NCBI RefSeq assembly: GCF_030316765.1
Contig: NZ_JASZYT010000014.1
Location: 62,001 to 126,000, forward strand
DNA: 64,000 bases
Reading direction: 5' to 3'
Source of the DNA: Variovorax saccharolyticus
GTDB taxonomy: Bacteria > Pseudomonadota > Gammaproteobacteria > Burkholderiales > Burkholderiaceae_C
Positions 17,731-25,896 of the stretch are shown in pieces (the stretch's first letter is position 1; each line of letters starts with the position of its first letter). The position numbers and the translations under genes were made by a program. The notes under the pieces were generated by a model. The model had not been told where the DNA came from and made no database searches. It saw only the letters and a list, made by a program, of their open reading frames with translations.

Positions 17731-18717
17731 ATGAACGAACACCTGTCCCTCGCCAGCCGGATCGTCCTGCTTCCTCTTCGCGCTGGCCTCTGCGCTGGCC
17801 GCGACAACATGGTCGATGTCCTCGTCCGGGTTCAGGCGCCCGAGGCGCCCGCAGGCCAGGCGACGGCCCGGCCGCAGCAGAACCTCGCGGTCGTGCTCGA
17901 CCGATCGGGCTCGATGGACGGCCGCCCGTTGGCCGAGGCGCAACGCTGCGCGACGTTCGTGGCCTCGCGCCTGCGACCTACCGATGCGATGGCGGTGGTG
18001 CAATTCGACGGGGGTGTGGACCGCTTGCGGTCGGCCCTGACCAATCCCTCCGCCCAGCTTCAAGCGCTGCTGGCCATTCGAAAGATCTGCTCGGATCCGC
18101 ACGGGCACGCGGAATCCGAGGTCCGAAGCATTCCCATCCAACGCCTCGTAAACGAATCGCCCAAGATGGGCTGGATGGTCGAGCGATTGAAGGCGCTTGC
18201 CCAGGATCGGGCAGGTGAACACAAGGTCATCATCTTCTGCGAGTTCCGGGAGCTACAACTTGCTCTCCAGCGCGTCATCGCGTCGTTCTTTGGTTTTGCG
18301 CCTAGCATCGTCAATGGTGACACGTCTGCCGATCCACGTGCGGGCGAAAACCGGCAACAACTTATTGATGCCTTCCAAGAACAGCAGGGATTCAATGTCA
18401 TCATCCTCTCCCCGCTGGCAGTGGGTTTTGGCGTGAACATCCAGGCCGCGAACCACGTCATTCATTTCACACGCACCTGGAACCCAGCCAAAGAAGATCA
18501 GGCCACGGCTCGCGCCTACCGAATCGGTCAGCAGAGGACCGTGACCGTCTACTATCCAAGTGTTGTGAGCGACAAATTCCCAAGCTTCAACGTGCCGCGC
18601 CAACCGCCGCTGCCGTCCTCCTCGATGCCGAGGAAGCGGCGAGCGTGGCGCCCGGCCCGACTCTCTGCGAAGTCGAACACCACCGCATCGATGTCGTCCC
18701 AGGCTGTGGTGCAGTAG
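17731..18717 (+). pseudogene. Chimeric ORF: vWA-domain N-terminus fused to SNF2 helicase C-terminus
   Basis: The first about 105 residues are the beginning of a von Willebrand A domain protein, with a MIDAS loop (VVLDRSGSMDGRPLAEA) and AMAVVQFDGGVD. From about 18040 the frame changes character to a SNF2-type helicase C-terminal lobe: ALLAIRKICSDPHG, HKVIIFCEFRELQLALQ, VIILSPLAVGFGVNIQAANH, WNPAKEDQATARAYRIGQQR. Helicase similarity stops near 18590. The remaining frame is antisense to the integrase gene. Neither half is complete (no helicase motifs I-III, no rest of vWA). An internal deletion joining two genes in frame is the simplest explanation. A stable product is possible but unlikely to have either original function. 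Confidence 0.82.
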
Positions 18718-19421
18718 CTCCACAGGTAGGCGCCTTCATCGCCGCGGTGCAGGTTCTCGAACACGGCTTCCGACACCTCGGAGCGCCGTCTCCCTCCGGA
18801 GGCCCAGGCGAAGAGGAGGAGGGCGCGGTCGCGCTTTCCTTTCAGCGAGTCGTCGCAGGTCTCCAGCACCGCCTCCAGCGGCTCCTTGGTCAGAGCCCGC
18901 TGCTTGTGGGGCAGGGCGTTGCGCTTCGCGTAGGCCTTTCTTGTCTTGCTCAAGAGCGCCTTGACCGCAGGGTCGACGCACGGATTGGGCTGCTTGGACA
19001 GGTGGTGCGCCATCGAGAGCACGGAGACTCGGTGCATCAGGGTGTTCAGCGCGGGCGCCCCCAGTTTTCCTTTGAACCCGGCCTCGACCAGCGCCTCGTC
19101 GATCTCGGGCGGCAGCTGGTGCTCAAGGCCCGCCTTGGTCGATCGCTGCGCATGGTCGACGACGAACTGAACAACCACAGGGACTGCAACCGGCAGCGCC
19201 ATCTGCCGCCCGTAGCGCGCACCGAACCAGGCCGCCCAGTAGCGCATGGCGGCGCGGTACGCCAGACGGGTGTTGTCCGATTCGCCCTCGGCCATGAGGT
19301 CGTGGGCGGCTTCCTCGGCCATGTCGGACAGCTGACTGGGATCAAGCAACGCGTGATCGCGCTTCAGCGGCATCAAGGCCTTGGACACCTTGGACGGCGG
19401 TGCTTTTTCAGCAGATTTCAT
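18552..19421 (-). pseudogene. Tyrosine recombinase/integrase, C-terminally truncated
   Basis: A 289-residue frame beginning MKSAEKAPPSKVSKAL. Residues about 45-180 form the core-binding SAM-like domain (NTRLAYRAAMRYWAAWFGAR). The catalytic domain begins with RDRALLLFAWASGGRRRSEV, containing the first catalytic Arg. Family similarity then fades after EGAYLWSYC, and the HxxR and Tyr boxes are absent. The frame ends in sequence that is antisense to the helicase remnant. The gene is therefore cut by the same rearrangement that ended the helicase fragment. It diverges from the small gene and KfrA gene across an AT-rich gap. Confidence 0.8.
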
Positions 19422-19540
19422 GGACGGCCTCCAGCGGCATTGGCTTCACGGATAACGACGTTGAACAGTCAGATCAGCGCCGTCTTACTGTTATTTATAA
19501 AACATGTCATGTATGATGTCTTACGTATATTGTACATAGG

Positions 19541-19565
19541 TTTCGATAATCTATTATTATCGAAA
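19541..19565. promoter_or_regulatory. Perfect 10-bp inverted repeat in AT-rich gap upstream of kfrA region
   Basis: TTTCGATAAT-ctatt-ATTATCGAAA is a perfect 10-bp dyad. It lies in a markedly AT-rich stretch (about 19480-19590), in contrast to its GC-rich surroundings, between the divergent integrase and the small gene plus kfrA. KfrA proteins repress their own promoters by binding such dyads, so this is a plausible autoregulatory operator. Adjacent ACAT/ATGT repeats (19502-19540) may contribute. Confidence 0.5.
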
Positions 19566-19590
19566 GTAAAAGACGCCGAGGAAAGACCGC

Positions 19591-19884
19591 ATGGACATGA
19601 AAAGTTCGAGCGACAACATTCATCCGATCCGAAGCGGCCGTGGCCCGCGGGAACAAAAACTTTCAGACACTTTGAGCAAAAAGCTTCAGACAAATGAACA
19701 ACAAGTTCCAGACAAACCCGTGTTCGCACCCGGCATCGGATTCACTCTCACACGCACGGATAGGCCCGAAACGAAGCATCCCGCGATCGTCCAGCGCACG
19801 GCCGAACTCAACTTCGGCGCGCCGAATTTCGGGTCGGTCGTTCTGCAGTTCTTGGCACTAGGACGTCACCATGCTCAACAATAA
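19591..19884 (+). CDS. Small uncharacterised protein upstream of kfrA
   Basis: A 97-residue frame from ATG 19591 (MDMKSSSDNIHPIRSGRGPR) that overlaps the kfrA start by 14 bases. It is polar and basic, without membrane segment or known motif. Its position immediately downstream of the AT-rich promoter region and overlapping kfrA suggests that it is translated as the first gene of that unit. The evidence is limited to position and an intact frame. Confidence 0.45.
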   Translation: MDMKSSSDNIHPIRSGRGPREQKLSDTLSKKLQTNEQQVPDKPVFAPGIGFTLTRTDRPETKHPAIVQRTAELNFGAPNFGSVVLQFLALGRHHAQQ

Positions 19885-20953
19885 CTTTCCTCGTGTCGGA
19901 GGCCGCGGTGTCCAGGAAACCCAGGTCTGGCAGGCGGCCGACGCGCTGATCCACGAGGGGCTGCGCCCGACGATCGAGCGCGTGCGCCAGAAGATTGGCA
20001 GCGGGTCGCCGAACACCGTGAGCCCCATGCTGGAGCGCTGGTTCGCCACGCTCGGCAAACGTCTGGACGGCCATGGCGCCAACCTGGCCGACGGCGAAGC
20101 ACACCAACTCCCCTTGGCTATCGTCCAAGCCGCCAAGCAGTTCTGGGATGTCGCTCGACGTGAAGCCGAGCAGGTGCAGGTCCAGAAGACCGAGGCCGTC
20201 CGGCGCGAGGTCGAACTACAGCGCGTCGACCTGGCCCAGAAGGAAGCCGGCCTGCAGCAGCGCGAGATCTCATTCGAACAGGCACGCATCTCGCTCGACG
20301 AAGCCCTGGCCTCCTCGCGCCAAGCGGTCGCGGCCATAGAGGCGCAGATGCACTCGCAGCAGCAGGAATGCTCCAGACTCCTAAGCGACTCAGAAGCCGA
20401 AGTGCGGCGCTTGCGTAGCCTGCTGAACGAAGCCGTGGCGAGCAAGGAGGCTCTGCGCGAAAAGTCGGAAATGGAGCTTGGCGCCAAGCAGCGCGCCGCG
20501 GAAGAAGCCGAAGAGCGCTACCTTGGCCAGCAGCGGCGCCTCCTTTCGGAGGTCGACAGGGAGCGCGTGGCTACCAAGCAGGTCGGGGCGGAACTTGCCA
20601 AGGAGCAAAAGGCACGCGCAGCCGATCACGACGCGGCCCGTCGGGCTCAGGATCTGGCAAAGCAGGCCCTTGAGGACGAGAAGACTTCGCACCGTGACGA
20701 ATCGTTAGCTTGGTCAAACCAACGCCAGGAACTGCAGTTCGAACTCGCGACATTCCGAGAGCGCGCTGCGGGCGCAGAGCAGCGGGCAAACGACCTCGCC
20801 TCACAGCTGAGGCGCCAAGTGGAGCAATCGCAACAGGAACTCGCTCGACTGCGAGAGAGCCAAGAGACCACGGCCGCGGCGCTGCGCCAGCTCGAGGTTC
20901 GCCGCGAGGAGATCAAGAGATCGCGAACTCCGACGAAATCAAGGCAAAAATGA
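19871..20953 (+). CDS. kfrA: KfrA-like DNA-binding coiled-coil protein
   Basis: A 360-residue protein. Residues about 12-75 form the KfrA N-terminal DNA-binding domain (VWQAADALIHEGLRPTIERV, GSGSPNTVSPMLERWF). The remainder, about 110-350, is an almost uninterrupted Glu/Gln/Arg/Ala-rich coiled coil. KfrA proteins are plasmid- or island-encoded nucleoid-associated regulators of stability genes and often sit beside integrases, as here. Start ATG 19871 (MLNNNFPRVGGRG) matches the family start. Confidence 0.88.
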   Translation: MLNNNFPRVGGRGVQETQVWQAADALIHEGLRPTIERVRQKIGSGSPNTVSPMLERWFATLGKRLDGHGANLADGEAHQLPLAIVQAAKQFWDVARREAEQVQVQKTEAVRREVELQRVDLAQKEAGLQQREISFEQARISLDEALASSRQAVAAIEAQMHSQQQECSRLLSDSEAEVRRLRSLLNEAVASKEALREKSEMELGAKQRAAEEAEERYLGQQRRLLSEVDRERVATKQVGAELAKEQKARAADHDAARRAQDLAKQALEDEKTSHRDESLAWSNQRQELQFELATFRERAAGAEQRANDLASQLRRQVEQSQQELARLRESQETTAAALRQLEVRREEIKRSRTPTKSRQK

Positions 20954-21048
20954 ACTCCCATTCCCGGCCGTTTGGCGTGAGCCGCCCATCTTCGTCCCGG
21001 GATTTCGCGGCGCAGGTGATCGCATAACTTTGTTCGAAGCATCCACGC

Positions 21049-21113
21049 CGTTCTTGAGCATGAGAACGCTCAAGTCGTCGTAGTGGAACTACGATTCGGG
21101 CTTCAAAACCGAA
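21049..21113. repeat. Cluster of nested hairpins downstream of kfrA
   Basis: Four inverted repeats lie within 65 bases. CGTTCT (21049-21054) pairs with AGAACG (21063-21068). The overlapping alternative is CTTGAGC (21053-21059) with GCTCAAG (21068-21074). TCGTAGT (21078-21084) pairs with ACTACGA (21088-21094), and TTCGG (21095-21099) with CCGAA (21109-21113). The first two stems are mutually exclusive. This could be a terminator/antiterminator, a small structured RNA, or a folded recombination site. No poly-T tract follows on the plus strand. Confidence 0.4.
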
Positions 21114-21412
21114 GCATCGTTCGGTCTGCAGCATGAAAAGTCCTTATACATCAAGGACTTAGTAGATACAATGTGCCTTATGTTAAGTATGGTCGCCATG
21201 TACCAGGATCGCTGGCGACCCTTCAGTCCGCCGAAAACAATGTGCACATCGAATCGCCCTGCCCGCGACAACATTCGTGCACCCGGGATGATTTGCCGCA
21301 AAGTCTTGAAAGCCTGTCGCGTTGAGATCGCGCCACCTGCACGGTACTGGCGTTTGCGGTAGCCAAAACGGCCGGGCCGAAGACCGCGACCGAGACCCCG
21401 CGCCCGAAGCAT
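21089..21412 (-). CDS. Doubtful basic ORF
   Basis: A minus-strand frame could start at ATG 21412 (MLRARGLGRGLRPGRFGYRK) and end at 21089. It is very basic, matches no family I know, and its 3' half runs through the hairpin cluster and the 21139 inverted repeat. No good ribosome binding site is seen. It directly follows the gene ending at 21418 and may simply be non-coding. Confidence 0.2.
   Translation of the reverse strand: MLRARGLGRGLRPGRFGYRKRQYRAGGAISTRQAFKTLRQIIPGARMLSRAGRFDVHIVFGGLKGRQRSWYMATILNIRHIVSTKSLMYKDFSCCRPNDASVLKPES
21139..21161. repeat. Perfect 8-bp inverted repeat
   Basis: AAGTCCTT-atacatc-AAGGACTT is a perfect dyad with a 7-base loop. It follows the hairpin cluster and lies in sequence of lower GC than the genes on either side. 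It may be an operator or a weak bidirectional terminator between kfrA and the convergent minus-strand genes. Confidence 0.4.
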
Positions 21413-21417
21413 CACAT

Positions 21418-22020
21418 CTAGCTCTCGTGGAACCAGCCCAACGTCGGGCGCTGAGGGGCGCATTCGGTTGCGCTGATGCGCAGCCGGCACGCGCCGTGAT
21501 CGAGCCATTCGCAGTGGTTGGCACCGGTCAGTGCGGTGGTGTCGCCGGGCCGCACAAAGTCGACGGCAAGCTCAATCGATCGATCTGCTGCCGTCGCCGC
21601 AAATTCGACAGTTCGCTGCGCGATGTCGCGGGTCCCTCCCTTGGCCTCCGTCAGCGACGACAGCGGTCTCGATGTGAAGCGCACCCACGGTACTTCGCCC
21701 TGCTGATCGACTGCCAGCGCGATGTCCGCGATCGCCTCGAACGTGACCCGATTTCCTTTGCTGGTCAGGTGCAGGTACGCCGGCACATGAAACGTCAGGT
21801 GCGGCTGGTCGATCGGCCTCGCCGCCTTCGGATCGTCAGGCACCAAGTAAGCGACGCGCACCCGGTTGAAGACGCTCCACACGAACAGCTGCGCGGTGAA
21901 TTCGCGGGCGACAAAGGCGCGGTCGTTAAGCCCGCCTGATATGTCACCGTTGGGCTGCAGACTGATCCAGCCGATTCGGTAGGACTTTCCGTCGAGGTAT
22001 GCATACAGCGTTAGGACCAC
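21418..22020 (-). CDS. Uncharacterised protein downstream of HEPN-like gene
   Basis: A 200-residue protein beginning MVLTLYAYLDGKSYRIGWIS. It starts 2 bases after the stop of the HEPN-like gene, so the two are almost certainly one transcription unit. The sequence is rich in beta-strand-like segments (PHLTFHVPAYLHLTSKGNRV, SIELAVDFVRPGD) and has neither a signal peptide nor Cys motifs. I do not recognise the family. The pairing of a HEPN-like protein with an adjacent small gene recalls toxin-antitoxin organisation, but no nucleotidyltransferase (MNT) motif is visible here. Confidence 0.7.
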   Translation of the reverse strand: MVLTLYAYLDGKSYRIGWISLQPNGDISGGLNDRAFVAREFTAQLFVWSVFNRVRVAYLVPDDPKAARPIDQPHLTFHVPAYLHLTSKGNRVTFEAIADIALAVDQQGEVPWVRFTSRPLSSLTEAKGGTRDIAQRTVEFAATAADRSIELAVDFVRPGDTTALTGANHCEWLDHGACRLRISATECAPQRPTLGWFHES

Positions 22021-22022
22021 TG

Positions 22023-22598
22023 TCAGGCGCTGCCTTCATCGAACGGTCGCAGGGTCCCGAAGAATAGGCCGTGCATGACCTCCAGCGCCAGCATCGCGTC
22101 CTCCTGCAGGATCACCCATGGGGGCCGCTTCTGCGCGCGGAACCTCGTGGCGATGGCATACGCGTGCCCGTCCGGCTTCCGGTGCGTCAGCGGATTGCGC
22201 ACGAGCCGCAGCGCGTCGATCTTCGCCCGCACATCGGGATGCGCGAAGACATTGTTGACGTGCGCTATGGCGATCGCCCGATCGAACGACAGTGACCCGT
22301 CACTCGCCACGAGGTTGCGCAGTTCTAGTTCCTCGGCGAGCGTGTGCTCGACATGCGCAGCGGCGGCCAGGATCGTCGCCATGAAGTGCCGCTCGACGTA
22401 GCAGGCCCGCGCCTCGCGCAGCAGCGTCATGGGCTCGATCGCGCCCATGTAGGCGGACGGCAGCGGGCCGAAGAGATCCAGCCACGCAGTCCTCTCGGCC
22501 CTCGCGTCAGCCGCGAGGGCCGGCACAGCCACGTCTCGCGACTCGGGGGCGCACTGCCGCATCTCTGCGATGGTTGGGTCGGCGATCGGTGCAATCAT
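22023..22598 (-). CDS. HEPN-like protein with RNPLTH motif
   Basis: A 191-residue, mostly helical protein. A motif R134-NPLT-H139 matches the R-x4-6-H signature of HEPN ribonucleases, preceded by a helix with DALRLVRNP. Helices ACYVERHFMATILAAAAHVE and AMLALEVMHGLFF bracket it, consistent with a HEPN four-helix bundle. HEPN proteins act as RNases in toxin-antitoxin and abortive-infection systems, but many are regulatory or of unknown role. Start ATG 22598 (MIAPIADPTIAEM). It is followed 2 bases later by the 200-residue gene. Confidence 0.7.
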   Translation of the reverse strand: MIAPIADPTIAEMRQCAPESRDVAVPALAADARAERTAWLDLFGPLPSAYMGAIEPMTLLREARACYVERHFMATILAAAAHVEHTLAEELELRNLVASDGSLSFDRAIAIAHVNNVFAHPDVRAKIDALRLVRNPLTHRKPDGHAYAIATRFRAQKRPPWVILQEDAMLALEVMHGLFFGTLRPFDEGSA

Positions 22599-22746
22599 GC
22601 GAAACGCGATCCGTCGATGCCGCCGGCAGGAGGTCCAACCTGGATACCGGGACGGCAGCGATCAGGGACATGTGCGCCATCCATCTGCCCGTCCGCCGGT
22701 CAAAGAATGACTGAGCGACCCGCTTGAGGTCAATCAGGATGGTCAT
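22507..22746 (-). CDS. Small ORF upstream of and overlapping the HEPN-like gene
   Basis: A 79-residue frame from ATG 22746 (MTILIDLKRVAQSFFDRRTG). The first about 50 residues look protein-like (WMAHMSLIAAVPVSRLDLLP). The last 29 lie antisense-free but in another frame of the HEPN-like gene. It may be a real short leader gene, or the 5' end of a longer gene that has been frameshifted. No domain is recognised. Confidence 0.3.
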   Translation of the reverse strand: MTILIDLKRVAQSFFDRRTGRWMAHMSLIAAVPVSRLDLLPAASTDRVSHDCTDRRPNHRRDAAVRPRVARRGCAGPRG

Positions 22747-22798
22747 GGGGAGGCAGGGATACCAAGCGATTCAGCCTACCCGCGGAGGCAGGTGGGCC

Positions 22799-23047
22799 TC
22801 AACGACTCTTGTTCGACTGGGATACCACGGTGCCAGCCAGCGACTTAGTGATAGGTGCTGACTTTGGGTTGTCCAGCGCACGAGACGCCCTCGCCTCCGT
22901 TTTGGAGCCGGTCTGGGCGGCGCTACCTGCCTGCCTGAGTGCAGACCCGGCAAGCGACCGTTGAATACTGCTGGACGTCGAGCTGCTCAGTGTCTTGCCT
23001 GCCACCGAGGCGATTCTGGGAGAGGTTTGCTTGCTGTTCTGAGCCAT
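22799..23047 (-). CDS. Small Ser/Ala/Lys-rich protein of mobile-element type
   Basis: An 82-residue protein beginning MAQNSKQTSPRIASVAGKTL, followed by SSSIQRSLAGSAL and ITKSLAGTVVSQSNKSR. Two related halves are visible: a SP.IAS..GKTL segment and a KSLAG segment each recur. Short proteins starting MA.N.KQTS..VAS.A are widespread in phage and genomic islands, with no known function. AGGAA lies about 6 bases upstream of ATG 23047. Confidence 0.7.
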   Translation of the reverse strand: MAQNSKQTSPRIASVAGKTLSSSTSSSIQRSLAGSALRQAGSAAQTGSKTEARASRALDNPKSAPITKSLAGTVVSQSNKSR

Positions 23048-23466
23048 GTTGCGTTCCTATGCCCTCAAACTGACAGTGACGCCGAGCGACTGAAGGCGAG
23101 CGCCCAACAAGTGTGAGTTTATACAGTTATGGCTTTTTGTACAGTGTTGATGGCTAGCCCGTGATCGACGTGCTCGACGATGTCGGCCCGCTCGCGCCTT
23201 CATCCTCGCTCACTGCCTCGTGCAGTTGGAGCGTCAAGTCCTTGTCGCCATTTGGATCGGCTTCCGAGCCGTCCGTCCCGGACTGAACCAGACCTTAAGC
23301 CGCGGCGGTGAGGCTCGCGGACATTTCTGAGGTCGGCGGCCTGGCCGTCCGTCTAAAGTCAGGCCAAGAGCAGACCTTCAACGCTGCTACAGAATTCGCG
23401 GCCTCGATGGCTTTGAGAACTTTCATCCGCGGCCGCATGTAGTGCCGGCCGGCCCCGTAGTCGAAC
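23048..23466. other. Intergenic stretch at the right edge of the accessory island
   Basis: No complete gene is seen in these 419 bases. A minus-strand open stretch without a start codon (about 23294 to 23159) encodes an acidic tail (DPNGDKDLTLQLHEAV) that looks like the C-terminus of a lost gene. TACAGT occurs twice, at 23122 and 23140, 18 bases apart, in a local AT-rich patch likely to contain the promoter of the small gene ending at 22799. Confidence 0.5.
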
Positions 23467-24453
23467 CTACTGGTCCAACGGCAGGTTGGCCTTCTTCGCC
23501 AGTTCCTGCCACCGAGCCACGTCCTTGGCGACGAATTCTGTGGTTTGGGGTGCGGTTGCGGAAGATGCAGTAACGCCCGCGGCTGCAAACGCAGCCAAGA
23601 CCTCTGGGTCTTGGAGTGATTTTGCGATGGCCGAGTTCAATGCGGTGATGCGCTCTGGTGGCGTCCCGGCAGTCGTTGCGACCACGAACCACTGGTCGGC
23701 ATCGAAGCCCTTCAAACCGGCTTCGGCGAGCGTTGGCGTGTTTGGCAGCATGGCGGAGCGCGTAGCGGTCGTGACGCCGTAAGCCCGCAGCTTGCCGGAC
23801 TTGATGTGGGGCAACACGGTGGTGATGCCAAGAATTCCCAAAGGAACTTGCCCCCCTACGACGTCCGTGACAGCCTGGCTGCCGCCCTTGTAAGGGATGT
23901 GCACGAGCTGCGTGCCGGCCATCTGGTTGATGAGCGCGCCGGCGAGATGCTGGCTGGTCCCATTGCCGGAAGAGGCGAAAGCAAGGCCTTTGGGGTCCTG
24001 CTTGGCATTGGCGATAAGGGCATCCAGTGATGCAGGAAGCGGAGAGGCCATCGTCCCCACCAGCACCATGGGCCCCTTGGCAAGCATCGCAACGCCAGAC
24101 AGTTCTTTTCCAAGCTGCGGCGCCGGCACGGCGGTGAGGATGGGGCCCGGCACCGTGACCAGCGTCAACCCGTTCTTCGGCGCTCGAGCAGTGGCCTGCA
24201 GCGCGATGGCCCCGGCCGCACCGGGCCTGTTGTCGACCACCACCGTCTGACCCAGCGTCTTCTCTACCTGCCGCGCGACCAGTCGGGTCAAGACGTCGAC
24301 GGTCCCTCCTGGGGGCTGGCCGACGAGCCATGTAATGGATTGGCCTCCGGCACCGGGCTGCGCATTGCTCACGAGAACCGTGGATGCGAGGGCAATCCCA
24401 GCGAAGCTCCTGAGCAGGTGTCGACGGGGGAGGATTCTGAACGCATTCATCAT
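23467..24453 (-). CDS. Bug-family (TctC-like) periplasmic solute receptor
   Basis: A 328-residue secreted receptor. An N-terminal signal contains PRRHLLRSFAGIALASTVLV with cleavage near SNAQ. The mature part shows the Bug pattern: ITWLVGQPPGGTVDVLTRLV, VVVDNRPGAAGAI, FASSGNGTSQHLAG, VHIPYKGGSQAV and TPTLAEAGLKGF. Bug proteins bind small carboxylates or related molecules in the periplasm, usually without a linked permease. It follows the sulfatase on the same strand (36-base gap), so it may capture a product of that enzyme. Confidence 0.93.
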   Translation of the reverse strand: MMNAFRILPRRHLLRSFAGIALASTVLVSNAQPGAGGQSITWLVGQPPGGTVDVLTRLVARQVEKTLGQTVVVDNRPGAAGAIALQATARAPKNGLTLVTVPGPILTAVPAPQLGKELSGVAMLAKGPMVLVGTMASPLPASLDALIANAKQDPKGLAFASSGNGTSQHLAGALINQMAGTQLVHIPYKGGSQAVTDVVGGQVPLGILGITTVLPHIKSGKLRAYGVTTATRSAMLPNTPTLAEAGLKGFDADQWFVVATTAGTPPERITALNSAIAKSLQDPEVLAAFAAAGVTASSATAPQTTEFVAKDVARWQELAKKANLPLDQ

Positions 24454-24489
24454 GAGGACTCCAGTGGTGGCGGACTGTTATGCGGGCGG

Positions 24490-25821
24490 TCAGTCCAGCT
24501 GACCCGGTGGGGTGTTCGGGTGGTCTGCGAAACTGTCGTGGAATGCCTTGACCATCTTGAGGACGGGGCCCAGGACCCAGGTGTTGTGCACCAGTACGTC
24601 CGTCTCTTCCTTGGGGTCACGCGTGATGTTGAACAGATAGGGTGACTCCAGCTTGCCCTTGCCTTCGTTGACTTGTGGCTCCCAATAGAAGTGCAGCTTC
24701 CACTGTCGCCACTTGACGGCCCTCAGCTCGTTCTTGATGTAGAACGGAAAGCCTTCCCGGGCAGACTTGTCGGCCTCGCCAAGGAAGAATGGAAGCTGGT
24801 TCACGCCGTCGATGGGACGGTCTTGCGGCACCTCAGCGCCAGCAGCCGTTGCCAGCGTCGTGAAAAGGTCGGTGACGTGCACGATTTCGTTGCTGACACG
24901 GCCCTCCGGAATGCGGCCCGGCCAGCGGACGATGAACGGCACGCGAAGGCTGCCTTCCATGGCCGTGTGGTAGGTCCCGGTCCAAGGACCGGCGGTTCCG
25001 CGATAGGGTGCGCGAAACTCTGGGCCGTTGTCGCTGCAGAAAATGAGAAGGGTGTCATCGGCCAAGCCCATGTCGTCGATGGCTTGAACGACCTGGCCGA
25101 CGCGATGGTCCATCTCCACCATGGAATCTGCGAACTCCCCCTGACCAGTGCGTCCTTCGAAATCTCGATGCGGGATGGTCGGGAAGTGCAAATGCACGAG
25201 CGGAAGGTAGAGAAAGAATGGCTTGCTCGCCGCCGCATTGCGCCGCATGAAATCGATGGAACGGTCGACCAAGTCAGCGTCGATTCCGCGGCGAGCATCA
25301 AGGTCGTAGACTTTGACTCCCTCCGACGGCTCTCCCCGCCGGCCTTCCATAATCCAAGGCAACTCCACCACACTGGGGTCGAATCCGACCGTGGACGTGA
25401 ACTGGCTTTCGTCCGTGGTGCGCGGGATGCCGTACCACTCGTCAAAGCCGCGGTCCGAGGGAAAGCGGCCCGGCACGTCGCCGAGGTGCCATTTTCCAAA
25501 GTGCGCCGTCGCGTAGCCCTTGTCGGACAACAGCTGTGCCAAGGTGATTTCCTTGCGAGTCAGGCCTTGCGGCAACCCTGGAGGAACCGACTGAAGGCAC
25601 CCGGTGCGGATGGGATGTCGACCGCTCATGAGCGCCGAGCGCGTGGGCACGCAGTCACTCTCGACGTTGAAGTTGTGCAGGAGCAGTCCCTGATTGGCCA
25701 GGGCGTCGATGTTCGGTGTCGGCGCTCCTCGCAGGGCGCCACCGCCGTAACTGCCGAGTTCTCCCCAGCCCAGGTTGTCGGCCAGAATGAGGACGATGTT
25801 CGGTGTGGTTGGGGTGGCCAT
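24490..25821 (-). CDS. Cys-type sulfatase (arylsulfatase-like)
   Basis: A 443-residue sulfatase starting MATPTTPNIVLILADNLGWG at ATG 25821, with GGAG about 6 bases upstream. The formylglycine motif CVPTRSALMSGRHP places the modifiable Cys at residue 57, followed by metal and substrate segments HFGKWHLGD and FCSDNGPEF. No signal peptide is visible, so it appears cytoplasmic, consistent with a family acting on imported or cytosolic sulfate or phosphonate esters. No formylglycine-generating enzyme is encoded in the window. It is divergent from a LysR gene, which probably controls it and the Bug receptor downstream. Confidence 0.93.
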   Translation of the reverse strand: MATPTTPNIVLILADNLGWGELGSYGGGALRGAPTPNIDALANQGLLLHNFNVESDCVPTRSALMSGRHPIRTGCLQSVPPGLPQGLTRKEITLAQLLSDKGYATAHFGKWHLGDVPGRFPSDRGFDEWYGIPRTTDESQFTSTVGFDPSVVELPWIMEGRRGEPSEGVKVYDLDARRGIDADLVDRSIDFMRRNAAASKPFFLYLPLVHLHFPTIPHRDFEGRTGQGEFADSMVEMDHRVGQVVQAIDDMGLADDTLLIFCSDNGPEFRAPYRGTAGPWTGTYHTAMEGSLRVPFIVRWPGRIPEGRVSNEIVHVTDLFTTLATAAGAEVPQDRPIDGVNQLPFFLGEADKSAREGFPFYIKNELRAVKWRQWKLHFYWEPQVNEGKGKLESPYLFNITRDPKEETDVLVHNTWVLGPVLKMVKAFHDSFADHPNTPPGQLD

Positions 25822-25896
25822 GCTTTCTCCGTGTGGGTGCGTGCTGTGACGCAAAATTTACGCCCTACCTGAGCGCAAACATATTCCTCGAGGTGA

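Noticed and set aside
23110..23160. LexA box at the repeated ACTGTA sequence
   Set aside because: CTGT is present, but the spacing and the matching ACAG half-site do not fit the LexA consensus; only a direct repeat was recorded.
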